Source: Emticicia aquatilis | GTDB lineage: Bacteria; Bacteroidota; Bacteroidia; Cytophagales; Spirosomataceae | Direction: 5' to 3' | DNA length: 64,000 bases | Assembly (NCBI RefSeq): GCF_014644295.1 | Contig: NZ_BMKK01000006.1 | Coordinates: forward strand, 62,001 to 126,000 | Shown here: piece after piece, positions 9,706-18,530 of the stretch | Numbering within the stretch: position 1 is the first letter of the stretch | How the letters are laid out: each line of letters opens with the position of its first letter | Made by a program: the position numbers and the translations under genes | Notes under the pieces: model-generated | Database searches by the model: none | What the model saw: the letters and a program-made list of their open reading frames with translations, nothing else | Told to the model about the DNA's origin: nothing

Positions 9706-11211
9706 ATGCAGCAGTACCTTATTATCTCAAAAATACCATCTTTTAAACTTTTTTTGAGTATTCTAACCATCAATGTTTGTTTAGCACAAGGTGTCACCAA
9801 AAACATCCGATACGAACTCGAATCTGGTATATATCTATCTACATCAGGTCAAAACCCTTTTTTATTACGTTCTAATCAATATGGAATCATTCCTTTAGAA
9901 TCACAATTTTTAACCCTAAGAGGAGCTACACACAAAGAATACGATTCTACAAAAAACGAGCAAAACAAACAAAAAAGATTTAGTTACGGGTACGGAATAA
10001 GTACGGTTATCAATGTTGGTAAGGCAAACCAAATTATCCTACCAGAAGCCTACTTGAAAGGACGTTATGGAGTATTTGAGTTTTATGGAGGACGGAGGAA
10101 AGAAGTAGTAGGCTTAGTCGATACAACGCTTACATCTGGCTCATATATTTGGTCTGGTAACGCCTTGCCATTGCCAAAACTCCAAATTTCAATTCCTAAC
10201 TATGTTTCAATTCTTGGTAAAGGCCTTATCTCTATCAAAGGAGCCTATGCTCATGGTTGGTTTGGGAGCAGTGATTCTACCAAAAACTTCTTTTTACATC
10301 AAAAATCTCTATATGGAAGAATTGGCAAGCCTAATTGGAGGGTTAAAATGTATGCTGGGTTTAATCATCAAGTACAATGGGGAGGAAAACCACATAAACC
10401 TTATATTGAAAAGGAAACAGGCAAACTCATTACGAACTATGGAAACGATTTCAATACGTATTTATATGTTATTTCGGGGGTTTCTCTCAACCGAAAAGGA
10501 GATGGTATATCAAAAGATGGTATTCCTATCAATGATGCTTGGAATCGTTCGGGCAATCATTTGGGCAGTGTTGATATTGCCACAGAAATGTGTTTTAATA
10601 AATTTGATTTATTTCTTTATCGTCAAAGTTTTTATGAAGACGGTTCATTGTTCTATTTGGGCAATATCACCGATGGGCTATTGGGCCTTTCGTATAAAAG
10701 AAAAAATACAAATGCAGGGTTAATAAAATTTACTTTTGAGTTTATCAATACAAAAAGTCAAGGAGGGCCAGGTGGAAGTGGTAGTACGATTCCGCAAATT
10801 AGAGGTGGCGACAACTATTTTAATAATGGCTTTTATCAGTGGATTTACAAAGGTAATACAATTGGAACACCATTTATAATACCTCTTCGAAATATTCAAC
10901 AAGAAGTCTTTACACCCAATTATGCTTCTATTTCTAAATCCATACCATCAACCTATATGGTAGTCAATAGACTTTCCGGATTTTTTTTAGGGGCTTACTA
11001 TCGAATGAAAGAAATTTCTTTTCTAACAAAATTCTCAAATACAAACAATCATGTATATGGTGTAGATAAGAAGTTTAATCAAACTTCTATACTGCAAAGT
11101 GCACAATTTTCTTACAAAAAGAATATCGTATCTTCCCAGATATCTTATAATTCAGATGCTTTGTTTAAGTCTAATTTAGGTATTGGCCTGCAGCTCATGC
11201 GTACTTTCTAA
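9706..11211 (+). CDS. Capsule assembly Wzi family outer-membrane protein (copy 2)
   Basis: A 501-residue paralogue of the preceding gene. It has a signal peptide (about residues 1-27, ending CLAQG), then NPFLLRSNQYGIIP, PEAYLKGRYG, GGRRKEVVGL, SGNALPLPKLQISIPNY and SLYGRIGKPNWR. The first 230 residues are very close to copy 1. The rest, which includes most predicted surface loops, has drifted much further. This is what one would expect if the two barrels bind different glycans. Its last 36 bases overlap the 3' end of the convergent WbpM-like gene. Confidence 0.87.
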   Translation: MQQYLIISKIPSFKLFLSILTINVCLAQGVTKNIRYELESGIYLSTSGQNPFLLRSNQYGIIPLESQFLTLRGATHKEYDSTKNEQNKQKRFSYGYGISTVINVGKANQIILPEAYLKGRYGVFEFYGGRRKEVVGLVDTTLTSGSYIWSGNALPLPKLQISIPNYVSILGKGLISIKGAYAHGWFGSSDSTKNFFLHQKSLYGRIGKPNWRVKMYAGFNHQVQWGGKPHKPYIEKETGKLITNYGNDFNTYLYVISGVSLNRKGDGISKDGIPINDAWNRSGNHLGSVDIATEMCFNKFDLFLYRQSFYEDGSLFYLGNITDGLLGLSYKRKNTNAGLIKFTFEFINTKSQGGPGGSGSTIPQIRGGDNYFNNGFYQWIYKGNTIGTPFIIPLRNIQQEVFTPNYASISKSIPSTYMVVNRLSGFFLGAYYRMKEISFLTKFSNTNNHVYGVDKKFNQTSILQSAQFSYKKNIVSSQISYNSDALFKSNLGIGLQLMRTF

Positions 11212-13119
11212 TTTGTCTAATTTTTCGTAAATAGAGTTGTTACTGAGATATTCTGGGATAAGTTTCTTGAGTGCCGCAACTATCTCAATATTATTCATCT
11301 TTGCAATTATCGTTTCTAACTTTTGAAACTCTGTTGATAATATATCAAAATCTTCTGCAACAACTTTTGCAATCATAATTTTATTGTGATATGTAGGAAT
11401 TGTATTTTCATTACTATGCAGAAGCTCTTCAAATAGTTTCTCCCCTGGACGCAATCCCGTAAATACAATCTTAATATCTCTATCCAAGACCAAACCAGAC
11501 AATTGCACCATTTTTTTTGCTAAATCAACAATTTTGACAGGTTCACCCATATCAAATACATACACTTCACCACCCTTTCCCATTGTTCCTGCTTCCAAAA
11601 CAAGTTGGCACGCTTCAGGAATAGTCATAAAATAGCGAATAATATCTGGGTGTGTAACAGTTATTGGCCCACCGACCTCAATTTGTTTTTTGAATAGAGG
11701 AATCACGGAACCATTTGAACCCAATACGTTGCCGAATCGAGTAATGATGAACCGTGTACTATTTCCATGATAACTGTTCAAGCCCTGCACATACATTTCT
11801 GCCAAACGCTTGGTTGCCCCCATTACATTAGTAGGATTTACGGCCTTATCAGTTGATACCATCACAAACTTCTCAACGCCGTATTTAGATGAAAGATTCG
11901 CTACATTCTTTGTGCCAAATACATTTACTTTAACGGCATTATATGGATTTTTTTCCATCAAAGGCACATGTTTGTAAGCTGCTGCATGAAAAACTACTTG
12001 TGGGCATTCTTCTCTAAATAATTTTTCAACTGATTTTTCACTCGAAACATTCAAAATTTCAACTCTGATATTTGGTAAAACTCCGCCAATATCCATTCGT
12101 ATTAATTCAGTTTCTAAATCATATAGAGCAGATTCGGCTTGGTCAATCAATACTAACTTACTGGGAGAAAACTTAATTAATTGCCGAACTAACTCACTAC
12201 CAATAGAACCAGCAGCTCCTGTAATCAATACTTTTTTACCTGTGATAAACTGTTTAACTAACCTATTATTTATCGAAATAGCCTCTCTCTCCAACAAATC
12301 TTCAATTTTAATATGTTGAATCTGATTAATATTCAATTCTCCATCCATCCATTGACTAATTGGCGGAATAGTTTTTATTGTAACCTCATTCGACAAAAAC
12401 TCCTCAACTATTTTTGTTTTTGTAGTTGGTGAAATTGACTGAATCGCAAAAATAACCTCCACATGTCCTCCTTTATTACCCTTGATATAATCATTGATTG
12501 CTTCCTTTCTTGAAATTACCTTGACGCCCTCTATTGTCTTATTAATTTTTTGAGGATTATCATCTACAAAGCAAAGAATATTATACTTCTTTTTTTTGTC
12601 TTTCATTAAAGTATTCTTCACCATTAAACCAAGGTATCCCGCTCCATAAATAATCACACTTACATTTGTTTTAAACGAGCCTAAGATATTTTCATAAATA
12701 CTTTTTACTAATAAACGACTAAAAATGAGAGCGAATGAAGAAACAAAATAATCAATTACTAATATAGAAAGTGGCAAATGAAAAAAAACATTTATTTTTC
12801 CTCCCCAAGATATAACATAACATAGTAGCAAAATACCCAGTGATAGTGTATTTACCCTAAATAACATTTTTGCATCTTCAATACTTGTATGGCGAACAAT
12901 ACCAGTATATGACTTAAAATACACAAAAACACATATTTTAACTACTAAAATAATGGCCAAATGATACTTAAATAAATTAGGATTGATATATATTAAATCA
13001 AAATTAAATCTTAGTATTGAGGCGAAAGAGAATGTTGTGGCACAAATAAATAAATCTAATACTAAAATTAGCCACTTTGAAACAAACCTATCTGCATATT
13101 TTTGTAAAAATTGGGACAT
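11176..13119 (-). CDS. WbpM/CapD-like membrane UDP-HexNAc 4,6-dehydratase
   Basis: A 647-residue protein. Four or five membrane segments occupy roughly residues 15-140, a first nucleotide-binding fold follows (about 150-240), and the catalytic SDR domain starts near residue 290 with VLITGAAGSIGSELVRQL. The active-site region STDKAVNPTNVMGATK has Met where classic SDRs have Tyr, as described for WbpM-type enzymes. It also has KHVPLMEKNP and GLRPGEKLFEELL. The family converts UDP-GlcNAc to the 4-keto-6-deoxy sugar with retained configuration. With the WbpV-like and WbpL-like genes at 14734-16591 it probably supplies the first sugar of the glycan. Confidence 0.9.
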   Translation of the reverse strand: MSQFLQKYADRFVSKWLILVLDLFICATTFSFASILRFNFDLIYINPNLFKYHLAIILVVKICVFVYFKSYTGIVRHTSIEDAKMLFRVNTLSLGILLLCYVISWGGKINVFFHLPLSILVIDYFVSSFALIFSRLLVKSIYENILGSFKTNVSVIIYGAGYLGLMVKNTLMKDKKKKYNILCFVDDNPQKINKTIEGVKVISRKEAINDYIKGNKGGHVEVIFAIQSISPTTKTKIVEEFLSNEVTIKTIPPISQWMDGELNINQIQHIKIEDLLEREAISINNRLVKQFITGKKVLITGAAGSIGSELVRQLIKFSPSKLVLIDQAESALYDLETELIRMDIGGVLPNIRVEILNVSSEKSVEKLFREECPQVVFHAAAYKHVPLMEKNPYNAVKVNVFGTKNVANLSSKYGVEKFVMVSTDKAVNPTNVMGATKRLAEMYVQGLNSYHGNSTRFIITRFGNVLGSNGSVIPLFKKQIEVGGPITVTHPDIIRYFMTIPEACQLVLEAGTMGKGGEVYVFDMGEPVKIVDLAKKMVQLSGLVLDRDIKIVFTGLRPGEKLFEELLHSNENTIPTYHNKIMIAKVVAEDFDILSTEFQKLETIIAKMNNIEIVAALKKLIPEYLSNNSIYEKLDKLESTHELQANT

Positions 13120-13156
13120 AGTTTATCAGTTTTTGAGTTTTGGCTAAAACCATCAA

Positions 13157-13186
13157 CAAATTTAGTGAGAAACACTCACACAGCAA
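13157..13186 (-). promoter_or_regulatory. Promoter for the WbpM-like gene
   Basis: On the minus strand TTG (13186-13184) is followed after 19 bases by TAAATTTG (13164-13157). This is a full match to the Bacteroidota TTTG/TAnnTTTG promoter arrangement. Transcription would start near 13150, giving a leader of about 30 bases. It makes the WbpM-like gene independent of the upstream operon. Confidence 0.6.
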
Positions 13187-13225
13187 GTTTCTGACGATTT
13201 ATATATATATAATTTTATTATTCGG

Positions 13226-13259
13226 TAAAAAAAAACCTCTGCCAATTCAGACAGAGGTT
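13226..13259 (-). terminator. Rho-independent terminator after the head-repeat protein gene
   Basis: On the minus strand AACCTCTG pairs with CAGAGGTT (8 bp, 10-base loop), followed by nine U residues. It lies 46 bases after the stop codon at 13305 and separates that gene from the WbpM-like gene. Confidence 0.8.
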
Positions 13260-13304
13260 ATCTTGATAAGTAACATCAGATGCTTAATAGAGAAACATCA
13301 CTTC

Positions 13305-14636
13305 TTATTTTTTTAACTTTGCATTTTCTGCTTTCAAAGCCTTAATTTCTTTGTTCATTTCAATCATGTACAACGTCAATTCTTCAATTTTCTCCATTAA
13401 CTTGGCGGATGTCTGCATTACATCTAAACCATTTTTAGACATTTCTTCTGCTGAAGGTACATTTGGTAAATGTTTGTTCTCTTTCACAAAAGATTCCACT
13501 TTATCTAAAGACATCAACTTATATGATGGTTCAAAAACGTAATCAGCCCAATCAGCACTTCCAGCTACTGCGACCTTTATTTTTTCAGTAATCATTCCAC
13601 CTTTTACCAATAATCGGTATCCACCTGAGGTTGCCGCTGCACGGTCGGCCGCAGCTACTTCACCAACTGCAAGATACTTTGTTGCAAAATCTCCATAAAC
13701 TAAAGGAGTTGTGGTATTTGAATTTGCTATGTAAAGCGTATTACTTTCAGCAGTTAAAGATGACGTTCTCCCCGCAAAGGCTCCAATATAAATATTACCA
13801 GTCCCATTTTTATTCATACCAGCTTCATTTCCAATACCTATATTACTATTTCCTATTGTTCCATTCAAAGCATTCACACCAATTGCTGTATTTTCATTTC
13901 CAGTAGTATTGGTGTAAAGTGCATTAACTCCGATTGCCATATTACTTATACCTGTCGTATTACTAAATAGAGCTCTCCCCCCTATCCCAACATTATATGC
14001 TCCAGACGTATTATTCTGCAAAGTTTGATAACCTATAGCAGAATTCCAAGTGCCGTTGTTCTTCTCTAATGCTGATGACCCCAAGGCAGCGTTGTATGAA
14101 CCAGTCGTATTACCGTATAGAGCATACTCTCCTATTGCAAGGTTATATAGACCACTAGTATTAGCTAATAAAGCTTGATTTCCAAGAGTTGTTTGAGTTG
14201 GACTTAAATATCCGAATCGTACATTATTAACTCTAAACTCAAGAGGAGTAGCATTTGTTGTTCCGATAAAAGACCCAGCTGGAGCAGCATTTCCTAATAA
14301 TGTCCAGTCTCCATCTACACCAGCAACTGAATTTGCATCTGTTGTAGTTGTTAGTGGCTTCCAATTTTTACCATCATAAAAGTAAAAACCAGATAACATA
14401 TCTGTCTGGTACACTATCAATCCATTAGCTGGATTTTGAATTGCATTTCTTTCTTGCAAACTCATACGAGGCATTAATACCCCCTTTGTCGATGATTTAA
14501 TATCTAACACTGCCGACTCATCAGGCTGAGTTGTTCCAATACCAACATTCGCTCTCTCTTTTTGAGCAAAAGCACCCAAAGTACTTAGCGAAAGAATAGT
14601 AGCTACATAAAGCAATTTTGTAATACATGTTTTCAT
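13305..14636 (-). CDS. Secreted head-repeat and coiled-coil protein
   Basis: A 443-residue protein from the ATG at 14636; a TTG 39 bases upstream is less likely. After a signal peptide (about residues 1-25, ending GAFAQ) comes NVGIGTTQPDESAVLDIKS, common at the start of Bacteroidota surface and tail-fibre-like proteins. It is followed by about eight repeats of roughly 17 residues, NTTGxYNxAIGxxAL in form (13800-14170). Then come a conserved VFEPSYKLMSLDKVE block and a C-terminal coiled coil (about the last 35 residues). The repeats resemble YadA/Hep_Hag-type head repeats, so a trimeric fibre is likely. No type IX sorting domain is seen. Its place inside the polysaccharide locus is unexplained. 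Confidence 0.8.
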   Translation of the reverse strand: MKTCITKLLYVATILSLSTLGAFAQKERANVGIGTTQPDESAVLDIKSSTKGVLMPRMSLQERNAIQNPANGLIVYQTDMLSGFYFYDGKNWKPLTTTTDANSVAGVDGDWTLLGNAAPAGSFIGTTNATPLEFRVNNVRFGYLSPTQTTLGNQALLANTSGLYNLAIGEYALYGNTTGSYNAALGSSALEKNNGTWNSAIGYQTLQNNTSGAYNVGIGGRALFSNTTGISNMAIGVNALYTNTTGNENTAIGVNALNGTIGNSNIGIGNEAGMNKNGTGNIYIGAFAGRTSSLTAESNTLYIANSNTTTPLVYGDFATKYLAVGEVAAADRAAATSGGYRLLVKGGMITEKIKVAVAGSADWADYVFEPSYKLMSLDKVESFVKENKHLPNVPSAEEMSKNGLDVMQTSAKLMEKIEELTLYMIEMNKEIKALKAENAKLKK

Positions 14637-14733
14637 TGTCTTAAATATTAGTTGTTTTAATAAATAATTTGTCAATTTTATAAATACTAAGTACGTGAGT
14701 TTTTTAGACTAATTAAAACTTTATTTACAAATT

Positions 14734-15696
14734 TTATTTAATGGTTATTCCAAATTGTCGCTTTTCTCTAACTATATGCATCAATCCCAACAAAAATAGG
14801 AAAGGAATGTAGTATATTATTCTATTTGCTGATTGATTAATAATCCAAATATTTAATATTAATTGTACTCCTGCATATAAAATCGTAACTTGTAAGTGAG
14901 ACAAGTTATAACTATATACCAATATCTGAAATAAATGAAGTTTATGTGCTTTAAAGATATTTTGTTTAAGCTGCAAACGATAAAGTATAGTGTAGATACT
15001 ATCCATTCCATAAATAGTGAATAAAAATATATACTTCCAATCGTGGCTTAGATATATCAAGTGGCCTACACAAAAAATCAGTATGTATGCAATCCCAATA
15101 CTTCCAACATCACCTCCAAAACAAATTGCTTTTTTTCTAAAGTTAAATATTAAAAATACTAAAACACTAATGATAGTTATGTTAGGAAATCCTTGTTCAA
15201 TGAAAAGAAAAACATAATTATTTATATAAGTCAATGTCAATAATATTACCAAACTGTAAGTACCAGTAATACCGTTAATTCCATCCATAAAGTTATAGGC
15301 ATTAAGAATACCAACTCCTATTATCACAATAGGTAAAGTCCAATAATAAGAGTAATGGGTATAAAATGACACCTCACAGAGCAGTAAAACCAATGCTCCA
15401 AACTGTGTAAACAAACGATAACGATTAGGTACTGTGACAATATCATCTATAAAACTGATGATTACTAAACAAGTGAATCCTAAAAAAAAATAAGGGTAAG
15501 AATAGTCTGAATAATAATAAAAATAAATCAAGCCTGCAATCCAATAAACTATTCCTCCACCTCTGATAGTAACTTTAGAATGTAAACTACGCTCATTGGG
15601 TTTATCAATAATATTAAAATAATTAGCTATTTTGATATATAGTATCTCAAAAATAAACAAAAAAGCACCCCAAATTAATAGACTATAATTTTTCAT
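14734..15696 (-). CDS. WbpL/WecA-like undecaprenyl-phosphate sugar-1-phosphate transferase
   Basis: A 320-residue polytopic membrane protein of the MraY/WecA family; the ATG at 15696 is preferred over a TTG two codons upstream. Family motifs seen are PNERSLHSKVTIRGGG (about residues 33-48), the cytoplasmic FIDD, the NAYNFMDGINGITG loop with catalytic Asp, FGGDVGSIG and the His-rich KAHKLH segment. The enzyme starts glycan assembly by moving a HexNAc-1-phosphate to the lipid carrier. It overlaps the preceding reductase-like gene by 14 bases. With the WbpM-like and WbpV-like proteins it recalls the QuiNAc/FucNAc initiation set of Pseudomonas O-antigen loci, but the exact sugar is inferred. Confidence 0.88.
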   Translation of the reverse strand: MKNYSLLIWGAFLFIFEILYIKIANYFNIIDKPNERSLHSKVTIRGGGIVYWIAGLIYFYYYSDYSYPYFFLGFTCLVIISFIDDIVTVPNRYRLFTQFGALVLLLCEVSFYTHYSYYWTLPIVIIGVGILNAYNFMDGINGITGTYSLVILLTLTYINNYVFLFIEQGFPNITIISVLVFLIFNFRKKAICFGGDVGSIGIAYILIFCVGHLIYLSHDWKYIFLFTIYGMDSIYTILYRLQLKQNIFKAHKLHLFQILVYSYNLSHLQVTILYAGVQLILNIWIINQSANRIIYYIPFLFLLGLMHIVREKRQFGITIK

Positions 15697-16591
15697 CAGC
15701 AAAACATTTAATAGTAATTCGTAAGCCTGCTTCGGAAGATATAGGTAAAGGTTTCTTCAGTGCTTTTAATAATTTTTCACTGCTCACTATATAATTTTCA
15801 GTTAACTTTTGTAAACGCTCAGTATCTAATGGTAGATGACATATACTGCCTATTTTTGCAATAAATCTAATGACGGATTGATTAATAAACCAAATTTTTG
15901 ACCTTCGATTTAGCACTTCTCCCATAAGTGTAATTAAACGATTTGTGGACAGCGGTATTTCATCAGCTACATTGTAGATACCCGAAGGAATATCTTCTTG
16001 ATGTATTAATTCATCAATAACAAAGCATAAGTTTGTAATACTCAAAAAAGAGCGTTTATTTTCAAAACAGCCTAAAGGATATGGAATTCCTTTACTTACT
16101 ATTTTATACAATAAATTCAAGTTTCCTTTATTCTCATTTCCATGAACCATGCAGGGACGCAAAACATATACTCTTTTTTCATTGGGTATTGGTTTTGAAA
16201 AAATATACTGCTCTGCCAATAATTTAGACTTCCCGTAGTGAGTTGAGGGATTAGGTATAACTTCTTCCGTTAGAATACCATCTACGCTATCTGCAACAGC
16301 TTTTACTGAACTTAATGTAATAAAAACCTTAGCATTAGAGGCTAAGAACGCATCAAATAGTTTCTTAGTTAAAGCAGTATTTACTTCGTAGTATTCTTCC
16401 AATTTTGTTTTTTTTTTTGTGTCGTGTGCTTTACCAGCTAAATGTATGATTGTATCTGTCTCTAATCTAATAAGGTCTTGATTATTGTTTCTTAGTAAAA
16501 CCTCTGATACATTATTTTCATTAATCTCTAAATACTTTTTTAAGTTTTTTCCAATAAATCCAGTAATACCAGAAATCTGTATATTATACAT
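15683..16591 (-). CDS. SDR sugar-nucleotide epimerase/reductase (WbpV-like)
   Basis: A 302-residue extended SDR. The NAD(P) motif is GITGFIG at residues 8-14, and the catalytic pair is YGKSK near residue 138. LSSVKAVAD, VLRPCMVHG and the C-terminal substrate domain match UDP-4-keto-sugar reductases and 4-epimerases often found beside WecA/WbpL-type transferases. The probable role is to reduce the 4-keto sugar made by the WbpM-like dehydratase, giving UDP-QuiNAc or UDP-FucNAc. A UDP-GlcNAc 4-epimerase cannot be excluded. It begins 2 bases from the GT2 gene and overlaps the WbpL-like gene, so translation is probably coupled. Confidence 0.8.
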   Translation of the reverse strand: MYNIQISGITGFIGKNLKKYLEINENNVSEVLLRNNNQDLIRLETDTIIHLAGKAHDTKKKTKLEEYYEVNTALTKKLFDAFLASNAKVFITLSSVKAVADSVDGILTEEVIPNPSTHYGKSKLLAEQYIFSKPIPNEKRVYVLRPCMVHGNENKGNLNLLYKIVSKGIPYPLGCFENKRSFLSITNLCFVIDELIHQEDIPSGIYNVADEIPLSTNRLITLMGEVLNRRSKIWFINQSVIRFIAKIGSICHLPLDTERLQKLTENYIVSSEKLLKALKKPLPISSEAGLRITIKCFADEKL

Positions 16592-16593
16592 AA

Positions 16594-17415
16594 TTAATTA
16601 AATTGCTCTAAAGTTTTTTTATTTATTTTGTGTCTTTCCTTATCAATAAAAAAACCCCATTTTTTATAATAAGAGAAAGCAGATTTTATGAAAATCTTGA
16701 ATAATCTAAAACTTTTATTTGCACCTCGCTCATATTCATGATAAACCGATACTAATGGAAAATAAAGTGTCTTATATTTTTGGTGTACTCTCCTCGACAA
16801 ATCCCAATCTTCAAAATACATAAAAAATGTATCATCATATAGCCCAACCTCTTTAATGGCATTTAAATTCAACAAGGAAAAGCACCCCGAAAGAACAGGT
16901 ACATTACAAATTTGCTTTTGAGGTACCTTCCTTAATTCATATAAGTCGATAAACTTTCGAAATGCTGTTTTGGGCATCCCTATTTTTCGCCAAATAATTT
17001 GAATTGGAGATGGCAATAGTTTTGGCAAATACTGAATTGAACCATCAGGATATAAAATCTGAGGCATCAACATACCTACAGATGAATCCATTTCAATAAA
17101 CGCAATCATTGTTTCGATGACATTGCCATAAAAAAAAATATCTGGATTGATTACAAAATGATATTTAGCCCCCATATCTATTGCAGACTTAATAGCAATG
17201 TTATGAGCAGCTCCGAATCCGATATTCGCATTATTGTGTACATATTCTATTCTATCATCAAGGGTTTTTAATTTTTTTAAACTATTACTTGTCGAATTAT
17301 CAATTAAATAAAGTCTTACATTTAATTCTGTATCTAAAAAACTTTCAATTGCTTTTCTTAAAGTCTCTGAATCATTATTATACAGTACTATACTGCCAGC
17401 TATTACACATTTCAT
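16594..17415 (-). CDS. GT2 family glycosyltransferase
   Basis: A 273-residue cytoplasmic transferase of the WbbL/rhamnosyltransferase-like branch of family GT2. Seen are SIVLYNNDSETL at the start, LIDNSTSN, NNANIGFGAAHN (the nucleotide pocket), NPDI in place of DXD, PVLSGCFSLL, and FFMYFEDWDLSRR carrying the catalytic Asp region. It would add one sugar to the lipid-linked glycan. It overlaps the upstream GT4 gene by 4 bases (ATGA type). Donor and acceptor cannot be told from sequence. Confidence 0.88.
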   Translation of the reverse strand: MKCVIAGSIVLYNNDSETLRKAIESFLDTELNVRLYLIDNSTSNSLKKLKTLDDRIEYVHNNANIGFGAAHNIAIKSAIDMGAKYHFVINPDIFFYGNVIETMIAFIEMDSSVGMLMPQILYPDGSIQYLPKLLPSPIQIIWRKIGMPKTAFRKFIDLYELRKVPQKQICNVPVLSGCFSLLNLNAIKEVGLYDDTFFMYFEDWDLSRRVHQKYKTLYFPLVSVYHEYERGANKSFRLFKIFIKSAFSYYKKWGFFIDKERHKINKKTLEQFN

Positions 17416-18530
17416 TTATCCTGAAGTAAAATTTGAAATAATTCCTTCCAATTAGAGGCAAAAGGAGATAAAATATTGAGGTCTTTATTACCATCAAAAG
17501 TTATATCATTATTAATGTGTTTTCTCATTAAATCAGCTAAAATTTTAGGATTATTAGCATCGAAAAAATTTACTTTTTGATAATACCCTAAGGTTTCGTG
17601 GGCATAAGGCAAGTCCACTAATAAAATAGGTTTATTAAAATCTTTAAATTCCGATATAGGAAGTCCCCAAGACTCTAATGTTGAAGGAAAAATTAAAACA
17701 TCACATTCTTTATATACTTTAAACACCTCTTCTCTGCTCAATAAGCCCAAAAAGTTGATATTAGGCAAATGTTTATACTTATTGTAAATTAATTTAGAGT
17801 AAATATTTTCACTACCATCTAATGTTATATAAACTTCAAAGTTAGTAATTTTATTTTCATATAGAATTGCACAAGCATCCCCAATTACTTCAAAATTTTT
17901 AAATGGTCTAGGGAAGGCAGGAAAAAAGAAAGTTTTATTTTTTCCATATTTAAAAGCTTCTTTTATATTTGCTGGCACAATTGTGGTTGTTGGTTTAGCA
18001 ACAATTATTCTTTCTTTTGAAATTGAAAATAAATCACTAAAAGCATCTCTCATCCATGAAGATTGCGTAATTAAATACTTATTAGCCTTTATATTAATTT
18101 TATATATATATTTATATAATAATGAAAAGAAAAAAAGAGTTGGCTGCAAATAAATATCTCTAAAATAAACATCTCTAAATATTGAAGCATTATGGCAGTA
18201 AACAGCTTGCTTTTCAGCTTTTACAAACGGAGATACATCATGCAATGATAGCCATAAATACACATCCCATTTTTTTGATAATTTATAAAAATAAAAAAAT
18301 TCGTAAAATAAACGATTTACATATGACTTCCTTGATTTAGGAAATTGTACAAATTCAATATTACTCGATTGATAATGTTCTACCAATTTTATACTGTGGA
18401 CCAGAATTTTAATATTATATTCATATCTATCATGTACCAATTCCCTTATACAATCATCTAATATACTAAAGGGGCCACCTTCAAATAAATTAATTGCAGA
18501 TATTACGATAGTTTTTTTCACAGTTGGCAT
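17412..18530 (-). CDS. GT4-like glycosyltransferase
   Basis: A 372-residue protein with the GT-B fold pattern of family GT4. It has an N-terminal ISAINLFEGGP loop, VKAEKQAVYCHN, and in the second domain ECDVLIFPSTLESWGLPISEFK, which carries the paired Glu residues that bind donor nucleotide in this family. The ATG at 18530 overlaps the stop of the polymerase gene in TGATG form. A GTG one codon upstream is also possible. Sugar specificity is unknown. Confidence 0.82.
   Translation of the reverse strand: MPTVKKTIVISAINLFEGGPFSILDDCIRELVHDRYEYNIKILVHSIKLVEHYQSSNIEFVQFPKSRKSYVNRLFYEFFYFYKLSKKWDVYLWLSLHDVSPFVKAEKQAVYCHNASIFRDVYFRDIYLQPTLFFFSLLYKYIYKINIKANKYLITQSSWMRDAFSDLFSISKERIIVAKPTTTIVPANIKEAFKYGKNKTFFFPAFPRPFKNFEVIGDACAILYENKITNFEVYITLDGSENIYSKLIYNKYKHLPNINFLGLLSREEVFKVYKECDVLIFPSTLESWGLPISEFKDFNKPILLVDLPYAHETLGYYQKVNFFDANNPKILADLMRKHINNDITFDGNKDLNILSPFASNWKELFQILLQDK

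Noticed and set aside
10202-10723. 173-codon open frame inside the second Wzi-like gene
   Set aside because: It is an alternative frame of the paralogue region; the Wzi frame has clear similarity to copy 1, and this frame does not.
13800-14170. Short-period repeats considered as a CRISPR array
   Set aside because: The repeats are about 51 bases, imperfect, in frame and translate into NTTGxYN-type protein repeats.
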